A stretch of 64,000 bases of DNA from positions 18,837 to 82,836 of the forward strand of contig NZ_JBGUAY010000010.1 in the NCBI RefSeq assembly GCF_041821025.1. Reading direction: 5' to 3'. The notes under the pieces were generated by a model. It was not told the origin of the DNA, did not search any database, and saw only the letters and a list, made by a program, of their open reading frames with translations. Positions 52,198 through 60,143 of the stretch are shown piece by piece; positions within the stretch are counted from its first letter, which is position 1, and each line of letters starts with the position of its first letter. Origin of the DNA: Egicoccus sp. AB-alg6-2 (GTDB lineage Bacteria; Actinomycetota; Nitriliruptoria; Nitriliruptorales; Nitriliruptoraceae). The position numbers were made by a program, and so were the translations under genes.

Positions 52198-53657
52198 TGG
52201 GTCGAGTCCTCGAGGATCTGCAGGGTCTTGAGGTCGGCGTGGAACTCCAGGGCGAAGTCGCCGCCCTCGCGTCCGATGCCCGAGATCCGGCAGCCACCGA
52301 AGGGCGCGGTCAGGTCCCGCACCAGGAACGTGTTGACCCACACGGTCCCGGCGCGGACCGCCCGCCCGACCCGTTCGGCGCGCTCCCGCGAGGTGGTGTA
52401 GACGATGCCCGACAGGCCGTAGTCGGTCGAGTTGGCCAGCCGCACCCCGTCGGCCTCGTCGGCGAACGTCTGGAAGGTCAGCACCGGGCCGAAGACCTCG
52501 CGTTGCACGATCTCGCTGTCGTTGGACGCCGGCTCGACGAGGGTGGGGGTGTAGAACAGCCCGCCACCGGTGTGGACGTGACCGCCCCGCACGATGCGGT
52601 CGCCGTTGGCCCGCGCCCGCTGCACGAAGGCGTCGACGTTGGCGAGATGGTCGGGATGGATCATGGGCGTGATCGTGGTGTCGTCCCCGCGGCTGTCCCC
52701 CAGGACGTGGGTGTCGACGTAGGCGTGGAAGCGCTCGAGGAAGGCGTCGCGGATCGACTCCTGCACCAGCAGGCGGGTGCCGGCGAGGCACACCTGGCCC
52801 GAGTCGTCGTACTGCCAGGCGGCCTTCTTGGCGGCCGCGTCGAGGTCGGCGTCCTCGAAGACCAGCAGCGGCCCCTTGCCGCCCAGCTCGGCGGTGAACG
52901 GCACGATGTTCTCGGCGGCGGCCCGCCCGATGTGCCGGGCGGCCTCGGGTGAACCGGTGAACGAGATCCGACGCACGCGGTGGTCCGCGACCAGCGCGGC
53001 GCCCACCTCCTCGCCGATGCCCTGGACCACGTTGAGCACGCCCGGCGGCAGACCAGCCTCCTCGGCGAGGTCGGCCAGGATCGAGGCCGACAACGGCGAC
53101 CACTCGGCGGGCTTGAGGACCACGGTGTTCCCGGCGGCCAGCGCGGGCGCCATCTTCCAGGTGGAGAGCATCCAGGGCGCGTTCCACGGGGTGATGATCA
53201 CGGCCGGACCCGCCGGCATCCGCAGGACCCGGTTCTCGGTGCCTTTCGACGACCAGACGCGTTCCTCGTGGGCTGCCGCGAGATCGGCGTAGTTGCGGAA
53301 GTTCTCGGCGCCGCGGTGGACGAGCCGCTCGCGCAGGCTCTGCAGCCGCATGGCCATGTCGACGGTCTCGACCTGGGCCACACGCTCCACGCTGGCGTCG
53401 ATGACGTCCGCGAGCCGGTGCAGGTGGTCGGCGCGTTCCTTCGGCGAGAGGGCCGCCCACGCCGGAAAGGCGTCCTCGGCCGCACCGACGGCCGCACGCG
53501 CGGTCTGTTCGTCGCCGCGGGCGACGTCGGCCAGCTTCCAGTCCCAGTCCAGCGGCGAGCGCACCTCGAAGGTGGCGTCGCCCCCGACCCGAACCCCGCC
53601 GATGTAGTGCTCGGTCGACACCGCGTACCCGTTGACGTCCACGCGACGGTCGGTCAC
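52194..53657 (-). CDS. Aldehyde dehydrogenase, HpaE-like
   Basis: 487 residues. AGPAVIITPWNAPWMLSTWKMAPALAAGNTVVLKPAEWSPLS is the NAD-binding core; the catalytic Glu is in ELGGKGPLLVFEDADLDAA and the catalytic Cys in DSGQVCLAG. The C-terminal VRDLTAPFGGCRISGIGREGGDFALEFHADLKT resembles HpaE (5-carboxymethyl-2-hydroxymuconate semialdehyde dehydrogenase) more than PuuC. It would oxidise a ring-cleavage semialdehyde. GGAGG precedes GTG. It follows the GS-like gene by 47 nt, same strand. Confidence 0.85.
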   Translation of the reverse strand: MTDRRVDVNGYAVSTEHYIGGVRVGGDATFEVRSPLDWDWKLADVARGDEQTARAAVGAAEDAFPAWAALSPKERADHLHRLADVIDASVERVAQVETVDMAMRLQSLRERLVHRGAENFRNYADLAAAHEERVWSSKGTENRVLRMPAGPAVIITPWNAPWMLSTWKMAPALAAGNTVVLKPAEWSPLSASILADLAEEAGLPPGVLNVVQGIGEEVGAALVADHRVRRISFTGSPEAARHIGRAAAENIVPFTAELGGKGPLLVFEDADLDAAAKKAAWQYDDSGQVCLAGTRLLVQESIRDAFLERFHAYVDTHVLGDSRGDDTTITPMIHPDHLANVDAFVQRARANGDRIVRGGHVHTGGGLFYTPTLVEPASNDSEIVQREVFGPVLTFQTFADEADGVRLANSTDYGLSGIVYTTSRERAERVGRAVRAGTVWVNTFLVRDLTAPFGGCRISGIGREGGDFALEFHADLKTLQILEDSTH

Positions 53658-53704
53658 GACGATCCTCCTGCGGTCGGGTCGGATTCGCTGCCTGCCGGAA
53701 ACCC

Positions 53705-54988
53705 TCAGTGGAACGGCAGGTACTCGGACAGCTCCCAGTCGGTCACCGCGGACGCGAAGCGCTCCCACTCCGCCCGCTTGATCACCACGAAGTGCTCGAC
53801 GAGCCCCGGCCCGAGGGCCTCGATCAGTTCGGTGTCCGCCTCGAGCGCGTCGAGCGCGAGGCGCAACGAGTCCGGGCAGTGCTCGGTCGCGTCGGTGGAC
53901 TCGAGGCAGTCCTGGGTCTCCGCCGGCGGCGGGGTCAGGTCGCCTTCGACGCCCAGTCTGGCGGCCTGCAGGACCGTCGCCGCGGCCAGGTGCAGGTTGG
54001 CCGCACCGTCGGCCATGCGGTGCTCGAGCCGCAGGCCCGGTCCGCGCTCGGGGGAGATCCGCACCGTGGTGCCGCGGTGGTCGTAGCCCCAGTTGTTCCA
54101 GTAGCCCGACAGTTGGCCCGGCCGCAGCCGCTTGTAGGCGTTGACGGTCGGCGCGAGCAGCGCGGTCATGCCGCGGTGGTGGGCGATCATGCCGCCGATG
54201 GCCTGGTGGGCGAGCTTGGAGAGCCCGTCCTCGGCGGTCTCGTCGTTGAGCGCGTTGTGCCCGTTGACGTCCTCGAACGAGACGTTGACGTGCAGGCCCG
54301 AACCGCCGCGGTCACCGAGCGGCTTGCCGAGGAAGGTCAGCATCAGCCCGTGCCGCGCCGCGACCTCGCGAGCCAGCACCTTGAACAGAAACGCCTCGTC
54401 GCACGCCTTGAGGGCATCGTCGTAGTGCAGCGTCAACTCGAACTGCGGGATGTCGTACTCGGAGTTGATCGACTCGATGGGCAGGTCGGCGTCCGCCGCC
54501 TCGCGCATGATCTCGTCGAGCAGGCCGATGGGGTCGACCGCCGTGCCGGTGCCGTAGACGTAGCCGCCCGGGGTCTCCCACGGGCTCCAGCCGCCGGCCC
54601 CGTCGGGCTGGAGGATGTACGCCTCGAGCTCGATGCCGACCTTGGGGCGGTAGCCGAGCTCCTCCCACGCCGCGACGGCCCGCCGCAGCGCATGCCGCGA
54701 CGACATCTCGACCGGTTCGCCGCGGAAGGAGATGTCGGCCACGGCGACACCGGTGTTGGGTTCCCAGCCGGCGCGGACCTGCTCGAGGTCGAAGCTCGCG
54801 TGCAGGTCTGGCAGGCCCTCCAACATGCGGGTTCCGGGCGCGGGCGTCATCTCACGGTCGTAGCCGAGCGCGAACAACGCCATGCAGTGGTAGGCGCCCT
54901 TGTCGGCGTAGCGGATCGGCAGGTACTTGCCGCGGGCGAGGCCGAGGTGGTCGGGCCACAGCACCCGGATCCGGTCGTAGGTCTCCAT
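53705..54988 (-). CDS. Glutamine synthetase-like gamma-glutamyl-amine ligase
   Basis: 427 residues. The catalytic core includes VGIELEAYIL, INSEYDIPQFELTLHYDDALKACDEAFLFK, GGSGLHVNVSF and NAYKRLRPGQLSGYWNNWGYDHRGTTVRI, plus RLEHRMADGAANLHLAAA, which are type I GS-like features. The adenylylation loop of true GlnA is missing. In such catabolic neighbourhoods these ligases attach glutamate to an amine (PuuA, aniline TdnQ, isopropylamine IpuC are known examples). Here the amine is unknown. AGGAG precedes the ATG. It lies between P450 and dehydrogenase genes. Confidence 0.88.
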   Translation of the reverse strand: METYDRIRVLWPDHLGLARGKYLPIRYADKGAYHCMALFALGYDREMTPAPGTRMLEGLPDLHASFDLEQVRAGWEPNTGVAVADISFRGEPVEMSSRHALRRAVAAWEELGYRPKVGIELEAYILQPDGAGGWSPWETPGGYVYGTGTAVDPIGLLDEIMREAADADLPIESINSEYDIPQFELTLHYDDALKACDEAFLFKVLAREVAARHGLMLTFLGKPLGDRGGSGLHVNVSFEDVNGHNALNDETAEDGLSKLAHQAIGGMIAHHRGMTALLAPTVNAYKRLRPGQLSGYWNNWGYDHRGTTVRISPERGPGLRLEHRMADGAANLHLAAATVLQAARLGVEGDLTPPPAETQDCLESTDATEHCPDSLRLALDALEADTELIEALGPGLVEHFVVIKRAEWERFASAVTDWELSEYLPFH

Positions 54989-55062
54989 GCTGCTCTCTCT
55001 CCTGGTCATTGCGGCGTGCTCCCCCGCCGCCGCCCCGTCCCGCCGGGTCGTGGCCCCCGCCC

Positions 55063-56343
55063 TCAACGCAGGGTCACCTCGACGGGCAGATGCTTGATCC
55101 CGCTGATGAAATTGGACCGCAACCGTTCCACGGGCCCCGCGACCCGGACCGTGCCGAGCCGGGGCAGCAACTGCTCCATCGTGACCCGGATCTCGAGCCG
55201 TGCCAACCACTCGCCGATGCAGCGGTGCGGGCCGCCGCGACCGAAGGCGAGGTGCTCGTTGGGCTCGCGGGTGATGTCGAAGCGGAAGGGGTCGGGGAAC
55301 TGGGCGTCGTCGAAGTCGCCGGAGATCCACCACAGCACGATCTTGTCGCCGGCACGGATGGTGCGGCCGTGCACCTCGACGTCGCGGGTCGCCGTCCGTC
55401 GGAAGTGCATCGTGACCGAGGACCAGCGCAGCATCTCCTCGACCGCACTCGGCATCAGTTCGGGACGCTCCTGCAGCAGCTGCAGCTGGTCGGGGTGGTC
55501 GAGGAGCGCCAGCAGGCCGGCCGCCATCGAGTAGCGGGTGGTGTCGTTGCCCGCGGCGACCATGAGCGTGAAGAAGTTGTTGAACTCGAGGTCCGTCAGC
55601 GGCTCGCCGTCCATCGTCGGCGCCAGCATCTGGCTGACCACGTCACCGGTCGGTCCGGCGCGACGGGCGTCGGCGAGCCGCTGTGCGTACTCGAACAGCT
55701 CGATGCCCGACGGGCTGCGGAACGGCATCAGCCGGAACTTCTCGGTGTCGCTCTGGTCGACGACGTGCTCGGTGAACTCCGGGTCGGAGTTGCCGATCAT
55801 GGCGTCGCCGTGCGCGACGAGCCAGTCGTAGTCCTCCTGCGGCGCACCGAGGAGGCGACCGAGCATGCGCAACGGCAGCTGGCGCGCGACGTCGACGGTG
55901 AAGTCGAAGCGCCCGCGCGGCAGCACGTCGTCGAGCAGCTCGGTGGCCAGGTCGCGGATGGCCGCCTCGTAGCTGGCCACCATGCGGCGGGTGAAGCCGC
56001 CCTGCACCAGCCGCCGCAGCCGGGTGTGTTCGGGCGGATCCATCTCCATCATCGTCTTGCGGGCCGCGAGCTGCTCCTCGTCCATCTCCTCGAGCCGGAT
56101 GCCCTGGCGCGAGGTGAAGGTCTTGAAGTCGCGGTTGAGATCGACGATGTCGCGGTAGCGGGTGATGGCCCAGTACCCACGGCCGCCGTCGCGTTCCTCC
56201 CACCAGCTGACGGGGTCCTCGCGGCGCAGTCGCTCGAAGGTGCCGTGCGGGACGCCCGCGCGGTAGACGTCGGGGTCGGTGATGTCGAGCCAGCGGTCGC
56301 CCAGCATCGCCGGTGTCGCGGTCTCCACCGTCGGCGTCGTCAC
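55063..56343 (-). CDS. Cytochrome P450
   Basis: 426 residues. The I-helix oxygen-activating motif is AGNDTT (264-269), the K-helix ExxR is Glu303-Arg306 and the haem thiolate Cys375 is in FGRGGPHRCIGEWLARLE. DPPEHTRLRRLVQGGF and FRFDITREPNEHLAFG complete the fold. A soluble actinobacterial P450 that would hydroxylate or dealkylate an organic substrate. No ferredoxin or reductase gene is present nearby. The start GTG at 56343 has GAGGGAGG; an ATG at 56364 adds only 7 residues. Confidence 0.92.
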   Translation of the reverse strand: MTTPTVETATPAMLGDRWLDITDPDVYRAGVPHGTFERLRREDPVSWWEERDGGRGYWAITRYRDIVDLNRDFKTFTSRQGIRLEEMDEEQLAARKTMMEMDPPEHTRLRRLVQGGFTRRMVASYEAAIRDLATELLDDVLPRGRFDFTVDVARQLPLRMLGRLLGAPQEDYDWLVAHGDAMIGNSDPEFTEHVVDQSDTEKFRLMPFRSPSGIELFEYAQRLADARRAGPTGDVVSQMLAPTMDGEPLTDLEFNNFFTLMVAAGNDTTRYSMAAGLLALLDHPDQLQLLQERPELMPSAVEEMLRWSSVTMHFRRTATRDVEVHGRTIRAGDKIVLWWISGDFDDAQFPDPFRFDITREPNEHLAFGRGGPHRCIGEWLARLEIRVTMEQLLPRLGTVRVAGPVERLRSNFISGIKHLPVEVTLR

Positions 56344-56404
56344 GAGACGTCCTCCCTCATGCACGTCCTGCGCGAAAGCTCCCGGCGGGGGACGGTACCA
56401 GAAC

Positions 56405-56428
56405 CGTTCGGGTCCGAACAGTTAGACT
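56405..56428. promoter_or_regulatory. Operator site c and TAGACT -10 between P450 and amidotransferase genes
   Basis: CGTTCGG-GT-CCGAACA (56405-56420) matches the 16-bp operator with only the final base altered. Just beyond it, TAGACT at 56423-56428 is a -10 candidate for the plus-strand amidotransferase; on the minus side a TACCGT sits 7 nt past the operator for the P450 operon. It could control both directions. Confidence 0.65.
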
Positions 56429-56451
56429 GGTGCCCGCACAGGAGGACCCGT

Positions 56452-57162
56452 TTGCGCGCACTGTTCATCCAGCACGACCCTGCTTCGAAGCCGGGGCTGG
56501 TCGGCACGGCACTGGCCGAGCGCGGCTTCGAGATCGAGCTGCTGAGCATCGGACGCTCGGTGCACGACGGCAGCTACGACGGCCCGTTCCCGAAGGCGCG
56601 CGAGTTCGACCTGTTGGTCCCGCTCGGGGCGATCTGGTCGGTCTACGACCACCGGGCCGTGGGGACCTGGATCGACCGCGAACTCGACCTGCTGCGGGAA
56701 GCCGACCGGGACGGCGTCCCGGTGCTGGGCATCTGCTTCGGTGGTCAGGCGCTTGCCGCCGCGCACGGTGGCGAGGTGAAGGCCGCAGCGGCGCCCGAGA
56801 TCGGGTTCACGACCGTGACCACCGACGCTCCGGAGCTGGTGCCCGGCGGTCCCTGGATGCAGTGGCACCACGACGTGTTCACGGTCCCCTCGGGTGGCAC
56901 CGAGGTGGCGCACAACGACGTGGGTCCGCAGGCGTTTCGACTGCGGCGCAACCTCGGGCTGCAGTTCCACCCCGAGGTCGACGCCGCCATCGTGGCGAGC
57001 TGGCTCGAGATGGGTGGCGAGGAGGCGCACGCGGACCTGCGGGCAGCCACCGGCGCGGACCTCGACACGCTGCTCGGGGTCGCCGAGCGGGAGCGGCCGC
57101 GGTGCGAGCGGGACGTCGCGACCCTCGTCGACGGCTTCCTCGACCAGGTCGCGGAAAGCTAG
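56452..57162 (+). CDS. Class I glutamine amidotransferase-like protein
   Basis: 236 residues. The catalytic triad is visible: Cys95 in LGICFGGQALA, His173 and Glu175 in LQFHPEV. RAREFDLLVPLGAIWSV and the N-terminal LRALFIQHDP are the conserved strands of GuaA-like stand-alone GATases. Partners of this type hydrolyse gamma-glutamyl amides in aniline catabolism (TdnT/AtdA2-like), which fits the adjacent glutamate ligase. It is not the PuuD type (no GICRGLQ). TTG start at 56452, GGAGG 6 nt upstream; no ATG or GTG in frame nearby. Confidence 0.82.
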   Translation: MRALFIQHDPASKPGLVGTALAERGFEIELLSIGRSVHDGSYDGPFPKAREFDLLVPLGAIWSVYDHRAVGTWIDRELDLLREADRDGVPVLGICFGGQALAAAHGGEVKAAAAPEIGFTTVTTDAPELVPGGPWMQWHHDVFTVPSGGTEVAHNDVGPQAFRLRRNLGLQFHPEVDAAIVASWLEMGGEEAHADLRAATGADLDTLLGVAERERPRCERDVATLVDGFLDQVAES

Positions 57163-58589
57163 TCCGTTCGGCCGTCGACGAAGGCGCGCACGCGGTCGAT
57201 GGCGTGCGCGACGTGATGGCGACGGGTGCGGTGCGAGAGCACCGCGAGGCGCAGCACGACGCGGCCCTCGAGGTGGGTGCTGGAGAGGCTGACCCGCCCG
57301 TCGGCGTTGACGTGTGCCAGCGCGGCGTCCTGCGCGGCGTCGTCGCCCGGAACCCGGAACCCGATGATGGACAGGTCCGGAACTCCGCACGTGGTGACGC
57401 CGGGCAGCGCGGCGAGTTCGTCGTGGGCCCACGCGGCGAGGTCGAGCGCGAGGTCCAGCGCCTCGACGAACGGCGGCAGGCCATGGACCTTCAGCGGCAG
57501 CCAGAGCTTCGCCCCCCGCCACGCACGGGTCAGTTCAGGCGTGAGCTCGGCGAACTCGGGCAGCTGGTCGGAGTCCGGCAGGTCACGCAGGTAGTCGGCC
57601 TCCTCGCCGAACGCGTCGCTGAGCGTCTGACGGTCGCGGACGACCAGCGCACCGGTCCCGAACGGCAGGAACAGCGACTTGTGGGGATCGAGGGTGATCG
57701 AGTCGGCGCCTTCGATGCCCTCGAGACGACGGCGGCCCCGTTCCGTCAGCTGGAAGAAGCCACCGTAGGCCCCGTCGACGTGCAGCCACACCCCCAGTTC
57801 GGCGGCGAGGTCGGCCAGCGCCGACAGCCGGTCGACGGCGCCGGTGTTGGTGGTGCCCGCCGCGGCGACGACGGCCGTGGGCAGCAGACCATCACTGCGG
57901 TCCTGCTTGATCAGCACCCGGAGCGCGTCGAGGTCGAGGCGCATCCCGTCGGCGGACGGACACACCCGCACGTTGCCCGGCAGGATGCCGATCGTCCGGG
58001 CCGCCTTGCGAACCGAGGCGTGAGCCTGTTCGCCGACGTAGACGGTGGCGAATTGGGGCTGCCCCGCGGCGTGGCGCTCCCGGGCGGCGACCAGCGCGGT
58101 CAGGTTGGCCATCGACCCACCGGAGAGCAGCACGGCCTGCGAACCGGGCGGCATCCCGAACAGCTCACACAACCAGTGCAGCACGCCCGACTCAAGCGCC
58201 ACCGCGGCGGGTGACGGCGCCGGCAACCCGGTGTAGCGGTTGGACGCGCTGGCGAGCATCTCGCCGAGCGTGGCGGTGAGCAGGCCGCTTCCCGGGATGT
58301 AGGCCAGGTGACCGCCACTGCGGCTCTCCTGCCCCTGGGCGATCGCCTGCATCAACGTCGACAGGGCGGACTCGAGCGGAACCGCGGCCCCGGGACGGTC
58401 CTCGGCAAGCGCCGTGACGAGGCCGGGGTCGACCCGCGGCGCCTCGACCGGGCGGTCGCCCACCCCGTCGAAGAGGGCGGCGACCAGCGTCGACGCCTGG
58501 TCGAGCAGGTCCTGCGTCTGTGCCGCGCACGGATCGAGCGGCAGGCCGCTCGGGTCCGGGGCGGCCTCGGGATACTCGTCCTCGCTCAC
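57159..58589 (-). CDS. PLP-dependent decarboxylase, aromatic-amino-acid type (group II)
   Basis: 476 residues. The lysine PLP site is ITLDPHKSLFLPFGTG, with VWLHVDGAYGGFFQLTERG carrying the Asp for the pyridine N. LSGGSMANLTALVAARERHAAG and the N-terminal VPLESALSTLMQAIAQGQESRSGGHLAYIPG follow the group II pattern (dopa, histidine, tyrosine or glutamate decarboxylases). The exact amino acid is not fixed. It would feed an amine into the region's pathways. The TGA overlaps the amidotransferase stop by CTAG. It is divergent from an Lrp-type regulator. Confidence 0.87.
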   Translation of the reverse strand: MSEDEYPEAAPDPSGLPLDPCAAQTQDLLDQASTLVAALFDGVGDRPVEAPRVDPGLVTALAEDRPGAAVPLESALSTLMQAIAQGQESRSGGHLAYIPGSGLLTATLGEMLASASNRYTGLPAPSPAAVALESGVLHWLCELFGMPPGSQAVLLSGGSMANLTALVAARERHAAGQPQFATVYVGEQAHASVRKAARTIGILPGNVRVCPSADGMRLDLDALRVLIKQDRSDGLLPTAVVAAAGTTNTGAVDRLSALADLAAELGVWLHVDGAYGGFFQLTERGRRRLEGIEGADSITLDPHKSLFLPFGTGALVVRDRQTLSDAFGEEADYLRDLPDSDQLPEFAELTPELTRAWRGAKLWLPLKVHGLPPFVEALDLALDLAAWAHDELAALPGVTTCGVPDLSIIGFRVPGDDAAQDAALAHVNADGRVSLSSTHLEGRVVLRLAVLSHRTRRHHVAHAIDRVRAFVDGRTD

Positions 58590-58620
58590 GGCACTCGACC
58601 TCGGGCTCTCGGGCCGCACG

Positions 58621-58702
58621 AGCGTAGTCGTTGGGCGCACGTCGACACCCGTCGGCAGGTTGCGCACGACAGTCTGTGCGTGGATACCGGCAACATGCGC
58701 AA
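58621..58702. promoter_or_regulatory. Divergent region with TTGCGCA inverted repeat (Lrp operator candidate)
   Basis: TTGCGCA at 58660-58666 and TGCGCAA at 58696-58702 form an inverted pair about 36 bp apart. AGCGTA at 58621-58626 is TACGCT (-10) for the decarboxylase on the minus strand. An additional half-site of the CGTTCGG type (TCCGAAC) lies near 58710. The spacing suits wrapping by an Lrp octamer. Confidence 0.45.
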
Positions 58703-58734
58703 TTCGTCGTCCGAACACCGGATTGGATCGACAA

Positions 58735-59205
58735 GTGTCGTTTCAGGCTGATGCACTCGACATCGAACTCCTCACGCGCCTGCGTGACGACGGCCGGGCC
58801 TCGGTCACGGCGCTGGCCGAACAGCTGCCGCTGTCGCGTTCGGCCATCCACCAGCGACTGGAACGCCTCCGCGAGGCCGGGGTGCTCCGAGGGTTCTCGC
58901 CGGTGGTGGACAGCCGCAAGCTCGGCCTCGGGATCGCCGCCGTCGTGCTGTTGTCCGCCGGCCCGGGCACGACCCTCGACTGGGAGACCGTGCGGGCAGG
59001 CGTGCTTGCGCTCCCCCACGTGGAGTATGCGGCGCTGATGACCGGCGAGGCGGACGTGCTCCTGCTGGTCAGGGTCGCCGACTTCGAGGAGCTGCGGGGC
59101 TTCCTGCTCGAGGAGATCCGTCGACTCACCGGCGCACGGGGCACGCTGACCTCGCTGGTCCTCGACGAGGTCGTCCGCCGCCCGTTCCTGCTGCCGGGCG
59201 ACTGA
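58735..59205 (+). CDS. Lrp/AsnC family regulator
   Basis: 156 residues. ALDIELLTRLRDDGRASVTALAEQLPLSRSAIHQRLERLREAGVLRGFSPVVDSRKLGLGIAAVVLL is the standard Lrp wHTH and RAM linker. The RAM domain continues HVEYAALMTGEADVLLLVRVADFEELRGFLLEEI. It senses an amino acid or amine and controls the divergent decarboxylase gene, as is typical for this family. The GTG at 58735 is the first usable start and has no clear Shine-Dalgarno sequence. Confidence 0.88.
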   Translation: MSFQADALDIELLTRLRDDGRASVTALAEQLPLSRSAIHQRLERLREAGVLRGFSPVVDSRKLGLGIAAVVLLSAGPGTTLDWETVRAGVLALPHVEYAALMTGEADVLLLVRVADFEELRGFLLEEIRRLTGARGTLTSLVLDEVVRRPFLLPGD

Positions 59206-59210
59206 ATCCG

Positions 59211-59672
59211 TCAGGGTCCGGGAACGCCGCCGGGAGTCGGCGCGCCCGGCGGTGGCACCGCTGGGCGCGGAGACGAGACCAGCACGCTCGACGACCGCGG
59301 TCCGTCGCCCGGAGACTCGTGCGGCAGGCCGCGCGCGCGGACGTGATCCGTGACGAGCTTGACGAAACGCCTGGCAGCCCGCAGGTTGCGCCCCGTCACG
59401 GGCACGGTGTACGGGTCGCTGGCGGCCGCGAGCTCCGACGGCGGCGGCGGAGAGCCGCCGACGGCCGCCACGTGCAGCCAGCCGCTGCGCCCCCTGGTCG
59501 GCTTGCGCAGTTCGGCGCCGCGTACCTGCGCGAACGCGACGGTCACGACAACGGGCTCGTCGCTGGTCATCGTCCGCTTGACGATCACCACCCGCCCGGA
59601 CTCCACGCGCAACTCCGCGTGGTCGGCACGGACCTCGTGGGTGACTTGCTCGAGACGCGTGGGTGCGGGCAT
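59211..59672 (-). CDS. PH-like (DUF4429-like) protein of unknown function
   Basis: 153 residues. It starts PAPTRLEQVTHEVRADHAELRVESGRVVIVKRTM, a repeated strand pattern resembling DUF4429/PH-like proteins, with PTRGRSGWLHVAAVGGSPPPPSELAAASDPYTVPVTGRNLRAARRFVKLVTDHV. The C-terminus is Pro-rich and low-complexity. No enzyme motif is seen. It is convergent with the Lrp gene and the spacing is 5 nt. ATG at 59672 is the most likely start. Confidence 0.5.
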   Translation of the reverse strand: MPAPTRLEQVTHEVRADHAELRVESGRVVIVKRTMTSDEPVVVTVAFAQVRGAELRKPTRGRSGWLHVAAVGGSPPPPSELAAASDPYTVPVTGRNLRAARRFVKLVTDHVRARGLPHESPGDGPRSSSVLVSSPRPAVPPPGAPTPGGVPGP

Positions 59673-59747
59673 GGCGTGGCTCCGGGAGTGCCGGGCATGC
59701 CAGTGAAGCGGCCCCACCGCCCGTGGTGGCAGACCCGAACGGCCGGG

Positions 59748-60143
59748 TCAGCGCGGAACTTCGCGGGCCCGTCCGGTGACCAGCAGCAGGCCGAGAACGC
59801 CCAGCGCCGCCAGCAGGCCGAGGACCGGCTGCCAGCCGAGCGAGAACAAGCCGACGGCGGCGCCAACGAGCAGCAGCGCGTGGACGAGGCCCGCCGTCGT
59901 GGCCGCCCACGGACGCCGTTGCCACAGGCCGACCGCGGACACGGAAACGAGCACGACCAGGGCCAGCAGCATGCTGAGCCCCACGGTGAGGATGCCGAGC
60001 GCCGTGGGATCGAGCGGGCCGATGACGGCGTCGTCGCCCGCGGTGACCAGCGAGACCACCACCACGCCGAATGCGGTCGCGGCCGCCGCCTCCAGGACCA
60101 GCAGGGTCAACAGGGCGGTCGTGGCGAACGACCGTCTCGTCAC
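59748..60143 (-). CDS. Membrane protein, four helices
   Basis: 131 residues, almost all hydrophobic: ALLTLLVLEAAAATAFGVVVV, LGILTVGLSMLLALVVLVSVSAVGLW, TAGLVHALLLVGAAVGLFSLG and LGLLAALGVLGLLLVTG. No family is recognised. The GTG at 60143 overlaps the PuuC-like dehydrogenase stop (GTGA), so it is the last gene of that operon. Perhaps it supports transport of substrate. Confidence 0.6.
   Translation of the reverse strand: MTRRSFATTALLTLLVLEAAAATAFGVVVVSLVTAGDDAVIGPLDPTALGILTVGLSMLLALVVLVSVSAVGLWQRRPWAATTAGLVHALLLVGAAVGLFSLGWQPVLGLLAALGVLGLLLVTGRAREVPR

Noticed and set aside
55009..56451. Long N-terminal extension of the amidotransferase reading frame
   Set aside because: The upstream in-frame stretch is antisense to the P450 gene; the fold begins at the TTG with GGAGG before it.
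56452..57162. PuuD-type gamma-glutamyl-GABA hydrolase
   Set aside because: The nucleophile region reads GICFGGQ, not the GICRGLQ of PuuD/peptidase C26, and the protein is closest to GuaA-like class I amidotransferases.
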